A DNA stretch of 64,000 nucleotides, taken from contig NC_070575.1 in the NCBI RefSeq assembly GCF_026914185.1, positions 1,426,001 to 1,490,000 on the forward strand, given 5' to 3'. This document shows positions 22,894 through 32,973 of this stretch, piece after piece (the stretch's first letter is position 1; every line of letters starts with the position of its first letter). Below the pieces are notes generated by a model that worked only from the letters and a program-made list of their open reading frames with translations, was not told the origin of the DNA and did not search any database. The translations under genes and the position numbers were made by a program. The DNA is from Puccinia triticina (Eukaryota; Basidiomycota; Pucciniomycetes; Pucciniales; Pucciniaceae).

Positions 22894-24622
22894 TGTGTGT
22901 ATAATTTGTTGTAGGTGAATATCAGGAAACAAAGGACTGGCTGGCAAGAAATTCCTTTTATGGTTGTGCTGGCATGGTGATATACATCAGGGCCTTCCAG
23001 TTTTTGGGTAGTACATCAAATTTATCTTGGCAGCAGAAATAGCTGATATTACACCTGAGTCATCTTTGGAGTCATTATTCTGTTTTACCACTTGAAGATA
23101 TCCCACCGCCGGAGCTTAATCCTACCATTCTCCGCCCCTATGATTGCTGCCCGTTTAATCATCACACATAATTAGATCAGAAGATCATTCAGAGTTGGAT
23201 CTTGTTTGAATCTCCATACAAACTTGACTTCCCTGCCAGTGCATCTTTCGATGTCCACCATCATGTACGCACGTACATGATGGGGATGCTTCTTGTTTCC
23301 TCTATCTCCAGTTATGTAAAGAATCATGCATGCGCAGACTGAATCATGGGAATACATATGCCCACATGATACAACCTCAGTTCCAGAGGGGAAATAGAAT
23401 TTCGTACAACTCACTTGAATACAGATTTCATTTCTGCCTTCGCTTGCCCGTACATGACAATGTACTGAGCAAATTGTTTCCTTGCATGTGCCTCCCTGCT
23501 ATTGAATCTGTTATATAAACATTTCATTTCATAGATATGTATGTAGTCTATTCAAGTGAATTCTAACTTTGTGATCCTTTCAGCGTGATTTCATAGCCAG
23601 CAAACTCTGAACAATTGATACACTATACTTTCCAAGATTCGTCACATCAGGCAAATTTTGTATTTGCATGTTCCTCGTGAGAGAGATGTCAAAAAATCAC
23701 CTCACATGTTTAAGTTCTCAACATGATTTTGTCTGGGTCTGTTTGGGTCCAGATCGGACCTCACCATCATATCCCCTGCTCAAATTGACGTGTACCCAAA
23801 TAGCAAATCACAGTTGATTACTCAACATTCTGCCTGATATTCATAACGTCATCCAGTTCCCACTTCCCATTTGTTCATTCAAAGGCTTTTCATGTCATTT
23901 AGATGTACAAAGCCTCATATGAGGATCCTAACCATCTAGATTCCGAAATTTCTACTCAACTGGACCACATCTCCCTGATCTCCCACTGGCATCTTTCTGA
24001 TGAACTGTTGCGAAATATTCATGAGGCAAGGGCTTGTTTTGTCATTTTATCATTGAGGACCGTTGAGTACTACATATATGTATTTCCAGTCTGATGTGCT
24101 GTTTTATTTTCAATTGGTAGGGTTTTTTGATCTTCTTGTCTGCTCGCTCGCTCTTTGAATTTGTTGCTTACAGCATCACTCTCCCACCGCGCGCCCCTCA
24201 TTTCAAATGCTTGATCTAGACCCGCTGCTCCTTCCGGTGAGTGCCTCGCACCTGTTTGTACCTCAGCTAACGAACGATCCGAACCTCGTTTTTGAATGTG
24301 AGTGTTGCTCTCTAGAGCAAAGACCTCATTCTTCTGTAATCTTCTCCTGGAATTTCTCAACAACCCCTGCCTGCAGTTTTCAGAACCTCTACAACTTGCC
24401 TATCAACCCTGATCACTCGTCTGCATCTGTTGTTCAACCCCCACCTCAATCGTTTCATTGCGCGAGCGCTCATCCACCCATCAACCCAGGAGTATCCTGT
24501 ATCATCCATGGAGCTAACGGATATTGGTTTCAGCAAAGATTGATCAGGAGCGGGCGTAAGAACACCTTTCCCTTCATCTATCCTACAGCGTTGATTCGAT
24601 AACAGCGCTGATATCCTCTTAA
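22894..24622. other. Intergenic, with one palindrome
   Basis: Apart from the palindrome at 23262 no element is recognised. The open frame 24207-24602 has no ATG-supported gene model and probably lies in the 5' leader or promoter region of the kelch gene. Confidence 0.4.
23262..23279. repeat. CATGTACGCACGTACATG palindrome
   Basis: A near-perfect copy of the recurrent 18-bp palindrome, 370 bp upstream of the start of the minus-strand gene at 22893, with ATGTCCACC on its left and GATGGGGAT on its right, which extends the symmetry. Confidence 0.6.
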
Positions 24623-26103
24623 ATGACCCATTCTGATCGTTTGCTCCAGGAGAACGATTCGGCTCTTGAACAGGACAGTTCCCCTGCAAGCCCACCTCGG
24701 TTTCCTGGAGCTTTTGCACTTTGGGATCAACCCCATCGCCCGATTCCACTTATTTCGGCCTGCCAATCTGTAACAGGTGCAATCGATGCCCCAGCTCCTC
24801 TCTTAGTCCACTTTACCGATTGGTGGTCACATCATCCCCTTGTGTACTCCTATCCCACCCGCCAGAGAATCATGTCGACTTCCTTTCCCCTACAGCCCCC
24901 ATTTCCTCGGACGAGAAGCGGCTCAACGGTGTACTTCCCCCTCATCGATCCCCCAACCATCTTTTCCTTTGGCGGATCGTTCGATGGTGCCTTACAAGGC
25001 GATCTATACTCATTCAGCATTGATCCTGCCGTCTCAACACCAAACTTAACCGCAAAACTTGTCGCCACGCGAGGTCCCGCCCCAACTCCTCGATCTGAAC
25101 CACTTTTAGCTGCAGCAGATGGTCATCTGTTCCTCTGGGGTGGCATGACAGAAGAACCAGGTCGTGCCGAGCAAGATACACGCATCTATTCCCTCTCGCT
25201 ATCGACTAGTTCCTGGAGTCGATACACAGTCTCAGGACCCTTTCCAGCTGCGACGTTTGGATCAACAACAACGATATTTGAAGGATTCTTTTATGTTTAC
25301 ACCGGGACTGACATGAATGGATTGGCTCACGATCGCCTTTGGCAAATTGACATCGACCATTGCAAGCTTGTCTCTCTTTCTGGCCTCTACATGATCTCAA
25401 AGCTGAGAGCGTCTTCTATTTCAATGTATATCTCTCCAGTGACCTCCAACTCGCTATGGGAGAATGTTTCATACCCCCGTAGCCCAGCAGCGCGAACAGG
25501 CCATTCGGCCATTGTATATGCTCGCTCATGGATCGTTTTTGGTGGTTCGAACGGCGAAAACGTTTTCAACGATATATGGACGTTCAATTTTGGTAAAAAG
25601 GAGTGGACATCTGTAGCTTGTTTGGGATCTCTTCCCCCTCCACGCCAACAGCACTCAGCACTTCGACTTGGCGAGAAAATGTTTGTTTTTGGCGGAGTAG
25701 ATGGCCAAACTTCGAAACTGTGCGACATGTGGGCCTTGGACCTCCTGAGTGAGTATCTCTTCTGCTTATTGGTCCAATTGTGCCTTGCTTGCCCTGCACC
25801 TGAACACGAGCTTCTTTGTCATATGTAGGTTATGCTTGGTATGAGGTCGCTTGCAAAGGAGGTGCAGAAATGATGACTATTGGCCAACTCACAGCGGCGT
25901 GGGATGAAACGATTTACTTATTGGGTAGCAACACTACCACTGCCGGCCTGCCCCTTCGTCATTCGCTCTACCACACGCTTGACTGCTCGAAAATAACTTC
26001 ATCATCCACACCATCCCGGGATTTCCAGCTAGTATTTGGGGATGTCTGCGAAACTGTTGTGGCGCTGCCACATGAACTGTACCCGACAAACGATCTACCG
26101 TGA
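24623..26103 (+). CDS. Kelch-repeat protein
   Basis: Exon 1 from ATG 24623 to 25748 and exon 2 from 25829 (intron 80 nt, GTGAGT..ATGTAG) end at TGA 26101-26103, about 466 residues. A second ATG at 24872 (MSTSFPLQPPFPRTRSG) may be the true start, since the kelch homology begins just after it. Several blades show the hydrophobic-GG-aromatic pattern: FSFGGSFDGALQGDLYSF, LFLWGGMT..IYSLSL, FYVYTGTDMNG..LWQIDID, WIVFGGSNGENVFNDIWTF and MFVFGGVDGQTSKLCDMWAL. This implies a beta-propeller used for protein binding. The loops PRSPAARTGHSA and PPPRQQHSA are typical kelch PR-x-x-HSA turns. An alternative splice near the end could fuse this gene to the dioxygenase frame that follows. Confidence 0.75.
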
Positions 26104-26138
26104 GTTTTCCTCTGATAGATTCCCTCAATCCTCATGGC

Positions 26139-26320
26139 TCCCCAAGAATTGGTGTCTTGTAGAGTTAGTGCAGTAGGCGTGCATATCATCCGTGCCACGG
26201 CTAATTCTACAAGGCACTGATTCTTGGGGAAGCCGTTGGACCAGGGAGGTTCTGGTGTTATGTACGAGTAGTGCGGTCGGCGTGCACATCAACCGTGCCA
26301 CGGCTACTCCTATGTACACC
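26139..26320. repeat. Two tandem hairpins with a shared 32-nt loop
   Basis: Hairpin 1 has 30-bp arms at 26139-26168 and 26201-26230 with about 4 mismatches; its 32-nt loop is 26169-26200. Hairpin 2 has shorter arms (GAGTAG at 26266-26271 with CTACTC at 26304-26309, plus TGTAC further out) and a 32-nt loop at 26272-26303 that matches the first loop at about 28 of 32 positions. The loop contains the near-palindrome CCGTGCCACGG. The array sits between the kelch and dioxygenase frames. Confidence 0.6.
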
Positions 26321-26471
26321 ACACCTCTTCTGCATTACCACCAAGCGGTGCTCAAGATTATTTGGACCGGCTATTCTTGTCGTATCTCCCTTCTTGTAGT
26401 GAATTGTGTAATGTTTTTTTGGCTGATATAAACTCTTCATTTGTTTATTCAGCCCAGGCAAACGCTCACGA

Positions 26472-27554
26472 ATGGGCAAGGACGCTAAGCGATTTGCGCG
26501 AGAAAAGGCAAAAAGAGAAGCACCTGTTTGTATCCCCGGCCAGCACGACAACATACACCACCGTACCGTGCCACCTTCTCGTCAACACGATCTGTGCCCT
26601 GATGAAGTCATTACAACTGACCAAACAATCAGAGAACATTACGTATCCCTGACGCATGGCGTTTGCATCGTTGCGCCAAACAACCTTCCTCCGTTCTGCA
26701 TGGCAGCTTGGTATCCATTCGAAACAATGGCGGCCAGCGAGAAAAAAGGTTGGGAAAAATTTGTCCTTCACCTCCTTAGCCAAATCGACTATGTTTCCAA
26801 AATCAACACCAACGGGCCCCAAATTCGTGGATCTTTATGGGGTGATGGCTGGCGGAAATGTTCAAAGAACACTGAACACTTTGGACGGTTTTGCTCCGTG
26901 GAGTTTTTGCGGAAACAGATGAAGCTCCTGAAATTCGACCCAGAGGACCAGAAAGCCCGACTCCTTGCAGAAGCTGGACAGTGGATCTCTGACAAATTGA
27001 GAAGCTTTGCGCCTGGCGTCCACGACTTGAATCAAAAGCTGCTCATCACTAATCAGTACCCTTCGATGAATCACACGGAGTATGGCGAACCCTATACATT
27101 GGCCGACTTCTCCTCTTTCCTGACCTTTACCATGTACGACTTTTACAATCATCCGCACACCAATAACGATGTGAACGACTGGACGCTTGTTGGTTAGATT
27201 CCGATCTTCAACCCAAAAAACTCGGATAATCCTCAGATCTTGGCCGATGAAATGTTTGACATGGAGGGGGGTCAGTTCTCCTTTCGTGATTTTCAAGTCT
27301 GTCTAGACTTGAACAAAACCCTTGGTGTTACACTGTGCGTATTCAGATCTCAAGACTACCGCCATCAAACTCTGCCTGGCTGTTCCCCTTCTGGAATGTA
27401 TACCAGAATTGGATTTTCTTGTCAGATAAACAGGAGAATGGCTAATGCTATTACCGCTTATATCAATGGCTTATATAAAAAAGATTTAGACATTGGTGGC
27501 TTGCAGAATCAAATTGACAATGCAAACGCTCCTCCAAAGAAAAGAAATAAATAG
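26472..27554 (+). pseudogene. TET/JBP-type 2-oxoglutarate/Fe(II) dioxygenase-like gene, one in-frame stop
   Basis: One frame of 361 codons from ATG 26472 is interrupted only by TAG at 27195-27197. The downstream part carries the family's C-terminal signature: a GGQFSFRDF strand, then FRSQDYRHQTLPG with the second iron-ligand His (codon 298) and YTRIGFS with the 2-oxoglutarate-binding Arg (codon 312). TET/JBP enzymes oxidise 5-methylcytosine or thymine in DNA and have expanded in basidiomycetes together with transposons. At the place of the first iron ligands (HxD) this copy reads HTN (codons 229-231), and the stop follows 11 codons later, so a functional enzyme is unlikely. The N-terminus is Lys/Arg-rich, KDAKRFAREKAKR, suggesting nuclear location. 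Phase matching would also allow splicing from the kelch gene (donor 26100, acceptor 26452). Confidence 0.72.
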
Positions 27555-28830
27555 TTGTTTTCCAAATCTTTTTACAATTAGTTTTAAATGAAATGTCATG
27601 ATTTCCTCTTTTTTTTATGTTCCTTAATTTCCAAACTCTTCATCCAACCCATGTCTTGAAGTGATCTGTCTTCAATCCAATTCAAGTTTCCTTCTCAAAT
27701 GTCCCAAACAGTGCTTTGATCCACATCAATTTGTGACAATGTATCTCATCAGTTGTGAAAGTCAATTTCTGACGAATGAATGGTTTGGATGAATGTGGAA
27801 TATTAAGTTTTTGATGAAGAACCGGTCAAGTTTCTTTCTCAACAGAATCAATATACCACGCTGAAAATAGTCAAAGTGCTCATGCGGTGTGCTTAAACAT
27901 TTGTGAAAGTAACTGAGATTAAGATTTCTGGTTCAAATTGACCAAACATATGTGCATTTATGTATGAGTTTTGTCACTTTCTTTCCTTTGGACAATTTGA
28001 AACATCACAAGCATTTCTCACTGCATTTTGTATTTGAGGATGAAATCATATATCACAAACCATTCCAACAACTCCCTCAATCCCTTGGCTTTATACTGCA
28101 ATTGTAATCTGATAAACAATAAATCTTTGTGGAGATTAATTGGGCTTTATTTAAGCCATTCAGAGCTGTAATCAATTTAGACAAGGTGTTTTTAGCACTT
28201 GTTTCACTGTAGTTAATCCATGGATAATTCTATGCAAGAATGACTGTGTAACAACGTGAAAATGGAATTATCAAAAATTGGATCAATTCAACATGCCATG
28301 AACAACAGCTGGCATCATTGAAATTTAGTACTTCAGCAAGATAAGGTTATTTAGTTGTACATCAAAGCCACTAAGCATTAGCATTAACTATTATTTCTAG
28401 GTGCAAGTTGAATGGTTTGTTTGTGCTCAACTGCAAGAAACAACATATCCTTTTCAGAAACATTTGTCACTTCCCGCTGGTGCAATAAACAAATGGCCAC
28501 AAATAATTCAATTATACTTACAGGAAACTGCTTTGATATGTTCCAGTTCATTTACAACTGATTTGAATTTGAGTTCTGGGTTATATTTCAAGATGAGTTA
28601 TGGATGATTCCCAAATTAGTTTGAATTCAGTTATGAATTACTTATTGATACTGTCTGGAAGAGTTCAGGGTGAGCTGTGCATCAGTTCTGAATAATTTTC
28701 CCCTGTGACAAGAAGACTTTTGGGATGAGTTCCAGACCACTTATGGATGATCTTCCTCACTATATACATCACTGCTTAAGCTATATTTACTAAAGGCCTC
28801 CAGCACAGTTATGGAAAAAAATTCACGTAG
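27555..28830. other. AT-rich intergenic stretch
   Basis: No gene or element recognised; the short frame at 28401-28607 has no supporting feature. Confidence 0.45.
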
Positions 28831-29294
28831 GGCACTCCCTGGAGAGTGGGAACATATCTCCCCTGGTGACCCGCCCTAAATGTCAGGTTGGGTTCCGGTG
28901 CTGTTTTTCAACCCAAACTCAACCTGTTTACACCCTGACATGCAATGTTGCAAATGTGCCTTTGTAATATTGCATGTCAACTGGCTGCAGTTTCTTGAGC
29001 TTTATTTTTTTCCATAGTGTGAGTGATTTTCATTGCATGGTGAGCAAAGGAAAAGAGAAAGGCAGAAATAAAAAGGAAAAAATAGCAAACCTGAGAAACA
29101 CCAGATAGCTGCGGATGAGCTAATTAGGAGGCCAACACAGCAAAGGGAGGGCAGAAAATGAATAAGCCCCTAGTTTAGGTGCAAGGGAAGTGGGTCTTGC
29201 TGATTTGGTTGCTACATCATGTAAGGTTTTCAAGTAGTCCACCTCTGGATAGCAAACACCAGGGGAGACCTTGAGGCACTCTCCAGGGAGTGCC
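28831..29294. mobile_element. MULE-derived MITE with perfect 18-bp inverted ends
   Basis: GGCACTCCCTGGAGAGTG at 28831-28848 is the exact inverse of 29277-29294. Both ends also share an inner CTCCCCTGG / CCAGGGGAG block. The interior (about 28961-29005) matches, nearly base for base, a coding part of the decayed MULE transposase near 60317-60360 (TTTGTAATATTGCAT, then CAGTTTCTTGAG), so the element is probably a deletion derivative of that transposon. No target duplication is obvious. Confidence 0.7.
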
Positions 29295-32052
29295 ATACCA
29301 TACCCTTCTTCTGTAACTGTGATGAATGCCTTTGGTGAAATTACTGTAAGAAATAATGAACCATGCTGGAACTCATTGACAACTGATATGAAGCTGATCC
29401 TGGACTCATACATAAATTATACAGAATTCATGCAGAATTCATCTGGAAATCAACTGGAACTAAGTTGAAACCACCAAGACACAGTTTTCACAATCAAATC
29501 AGCATTCAATTTGAAGTGTTTGCTGATTGAGATGATTTCTTGGGGTTAAATTCATATTATTTACATGCTCATGAAGGTGGTCATTTTTTTCAAATTGCTA
29601 ATGTCCCCTCATGTATGCACATACAAAGTGGTGAAAAATTCCTATTTTGACCTCCTGCAGATCAAAAAAATGTACACCCCTGTTAGATTGATGTAAAAGG
29701 CCCACATGAATTGGCATATTTCCCTACAGAAGGCCCGTATCATCTAGAATTGAGCCAAAAAAGGATGAAAGTAGGGTGAAAATATGATTCAAGTCAAGCT
29801 TGGAGGTTTGTGGTACCAGATTTCAGCTAGACATCCTGGCTTCTCAACACATGAAGGTTGTGAGTGTCTTTCGTGTTTGTTTGTTTTCCAATGTATCCAT
29901 GCACATGCATGTGAGCTGTTTTCCACTTTGCCAATGTCACCATTGTGTACGCACATACATTAGGGCTACAGAGGCCTTTCACAGCTCCATTACAAGTACA
30001 AACTGGTCAGAAATCCATCAAAGCCCCTGCAAGTCACATTTACATTGTGGGAAATTGCACATAGAGAAATTGATGAGCAGAAATTTGCCATAAATGATTA
30101 ATAATTGGGCATTGAGTAACTATTATTTCATTATAGGTTGTAATTAAGTTATCCTTAGAAAATTAAATGGCTCTATATAACATTGCACAAGGTCCTGTGA
30201 CAATTCCGCATCACTTCTGAAACACTTCCCACTGAATTCTGAAGAATTTATCAATCATTTCCTGATCCACATCTGACTCACATCAGAGGCAGAACAACAT
30301 AAAATTAGACTCTGGCACTCCCTGGAGAGTGCGTCAAAGTCTCCCCCGGTGAAAGCTTTTCTTGAAAGTTTTTGATGGCCCATAGAACAGATACCTCTGA
30401 AGGAACACCCCCAGAATTGAAACCAACTAGATCATCCAGAGAAAAATAAGTCAGGTTTTCTCCCTACATAAGAGAGGAGAAAATGGTTCCAGATGTTTAT
30501 CAAATAACTTCTGTTACCTAGCTTAACTCTATGGGATGGGGACACTTTCCAGTGTGGAAATAAAGGATAGTCACAGTATATAAATGCCTGTGTCCTCCTT
30601 CTTCAAGATGTATATTTGGTCTTGAGTGATTATTGGTGTCTTGGCTCTGCACTGCTACATTTCACTAATCTTCAGTGCTCTGCAATGAGCCTGATCTTTA
30701 GTGTAATAGTCCACAAGTAATGAAGCTCTGCACTCTGCAAGCACAAATTCCACAATAGCAAGTAAGTAAGAATAAGGGTCACATAAAACTCTCCTAATAC
30801 TCTAGTACAAGTACAATGATGAGTAGTCCGTAATTCACCATGAAAAAAGTGATGTGAATAGGTGTCAGGTGACATTCAGTAAGATATGCTGGAATTCCAG
30901 TGGTACTCCAGCATTACTCCTCTTGAATAACAATAGCCCCTTTGCCATCATCAGGGGGTTCTACCACTTTTCCATAAGTATATGGTTTGATTCAAGGCTG
31001 GAGTTAGGTTCACATCACCTACCACCTAGTCCCCTCAGGTTTTTCATGGTGTAAGATGATCAGAAAAGAAAGAGAAGATAAACTGTGAGCCCCCCACACT
31101 TGTCCGCTTCCGTTCCCACCCAATCCCGCAATATGACACTCTCCCACACTAGTCCGCTGTGGTAGAAGAGAGGTGTCCTCCGGTATGAATGAACAGAGCG
31201 GACCCTCTTCTACACAAGATAAACCCAAGTGGTTGATGGAACTCCAAACTTAGTGTAGCATAAGTGCGCCATGAACTTTGCAGAAGGAAAAGAAGTCCGT
31301 AGAGTAATAATAATAGTAGTAATATGTTGTAAAAGTAAGCCATAGAATACCACAAAAGCACTGCAAATGCCGCAAGTGATATGTAAAAGAAGGATGGCCA
31401 CAAGAAACCATAATCAAGACCCTCCACAATCACATCCTGAAGAAATAGAGTAAGAATCCATAAAGTAATCAAAAGTCCATGGAAGATAGCATAATCCAAT
31501 TAGAATCTCCAGGAAGGAACCCCCCCCCCCCTCTATGTAGACAAATCTCCACCGCTCCGCTCTAGATAATGAACCAAGAGAAAGCTCTGCCACATGTCAT
31601 AACCCAATAGAAATAGAAATCCTCCTCCCATCCCACGCACGCCGCCTGCCTCTGCTCCCACATTGTCATCTGCGCCTCCACCACTTGCCATAGACAGCCG
31701 CCAAACTCCTGATCATCCATCATCCACACCCCTGTCTAGCCTCTGGTGTTAGGATCCCACTCACCGCCTCTGCCCCAGCTGCGTTTGCTGACGTAGCCCG
31801 CTTCAGCTGCCATGGCTTCCCCCAATCACTGCACTGTGCTGGACTGCCTGGCCTCAGCAAGTCCGCTCCGCTCCGCATGTGCTATCATCAGGTAGACATT
31901 CCCTGATGCTTGCCAATATACATCACCACACCAGCAGGGAAACTCTCAGAAGGGGGTACTTGCAGGCTATGTCAACCCTGCAGGAGTAGAGAGTCAGATG
32001 TTTTGGTGAGGAATTATTTTAAGTCAATGTCACAGCTGAGCATCTGAACAAT
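29295..32052. other. Gene-poor stretch with transposon debris
   Basis: A lone left-end copy GGCACTCCCTGGAGAGTG occurs at 30314-30331 without a partner downstream. Degenerate CATGTAYGCACATACA palindromes lie at 29610-29625 and 29944-29960. Around 31080-31900 the sequence is pyrimidine-rich with 'cgctccgctc' words. No gene model is supported. Confidence 0.45.
29610..29960. repeat. Degenerate pair of the recurrent palindrome
   Basis: CATGTATGCACATACA (29610-29625) and GTGTACGCACATACAT (29945-29960) are decayed versions of the 18-bp palindrome. Both are preceded by the same ATGTC/TGTC context seen at the intact copies. Confidence 0.45.
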
Positions 32053-32257
32053 TGGAGGACTTCCTGTCGAGTCTGGGAGCCTCCCAGATCTCAATTTACA
32101 CACCCATACTCTTAATTTTTGGTAGAAGGGAAAACGTTTTCCTAACCCTACAGCTCATGACTTTCATGTGTACTGATTGTTGATTTAGTAGATGTATTAA
32201 TTTAGGAGTTATAGGGGCATTGATAGAGCTCTCTAAATGCCAACAGGAAGTCCTCCA
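32053..32257. mobile_element. MITE with TGGAGGACTTCCTGT ends
   Basis: TGGAGGACTTCCTGT at the left and ACAGGAAGTCCTCCA at the right are inverted copies bounding 205 bp. Related sequence occurs at 42130-42345, and the same end motif bounds the hairpin 61312-61421, so this is a family of small non-autonomous elements. No coding content. Confidence 0.65.
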
Positions 32258-32973
32258 TTTTTCCTCTAGTTTTCCCATCTTTCTATTTATGTATTTCAAC
32301 CATCAAATCAACATCCCTCAATCAACCCACTCACTTTCTTTCATGATTCAATCCTACTTTTTTTTTTCTCTTCTTCCTCTCATTTTACTTCTCTTTTTCT
32401 AACTCTTGTCTTGAGTCCTTCCTTGTCTGGTGAGGTTCCAACCCTTTCACATTTGGTTGTGCTTTCAACTTATAACTTGTTCCTCTCAGCCTTGTCGGCC
32501 TCGTGCCTCAGGATCATATTGCAGGACAAGATGTGCCACCTGTGACGTTTTGAGTCTGACCCAAGAAAGTAAAGAGAGCCAACTCGATGTTGGATAGCTG
32601 GCCGGGCGACATCACACTGGACTCAATTGTGCATTCATCTCGTCTTCGGATGGCATAGGAAGCAGCAGATGCGCCACGGGGCTGGGGAAGCTCTCCAGTG
32701 TGAGATCTGGGCAGTTGTCCGGTCATGGGCGTGCTTCAGCTGGGTCTTCGGCATCACCCATCATTCCTCGCAGGCAGTCGTTGTGGTTCTCATGGAAACG
32801 GGCGGGCAAAACTTGGTGTGCAGGCTGGAGTGCGTGCCGAAGCGGGGCAAGTGAACTTGGCCCCCGACGGGCGCGGCTGACCACCCAGGCCTCTCCCTCC
32901 GCCCGTGCCGGCACACCACCAACTACCACCACCACCACCACCACCAGCAGCCAACCAGGAAAACTCAGTCAGG
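32258..32973. other. 5' region of the eIF4E-like gene
   Basis: A pyrimidine-rich tract (about 32355-32400) lies upstream. Open frames starting with GTG at 32905 and on other frames reflect GC-rich codon bias near the gene. A promoter or an upstream exon may be here, but none is defined. Confidence 0.35.

Noticed and set aside
24207..24602. 131-codon frame upstream of the kelch gene as a separate gene
   Set aside because: No domain, no clear splice continuation, and it overlaps the probable leader of the kelch gene.
26139..26320. Direct repeats as a CRISPR-like array
   Set aside because: Only two copies, each in the loop of a hairpin, in a eukaryotic genome with no cas genes.
31149..31499. 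116-codon hydrophobic minus-strand frame as a membrane protein
   Set aside because: Leu/Phe/Ile richness arises from AT-rich low-complexity DNA (TAATAATAATAGTAGTAA); no start context or splice support.
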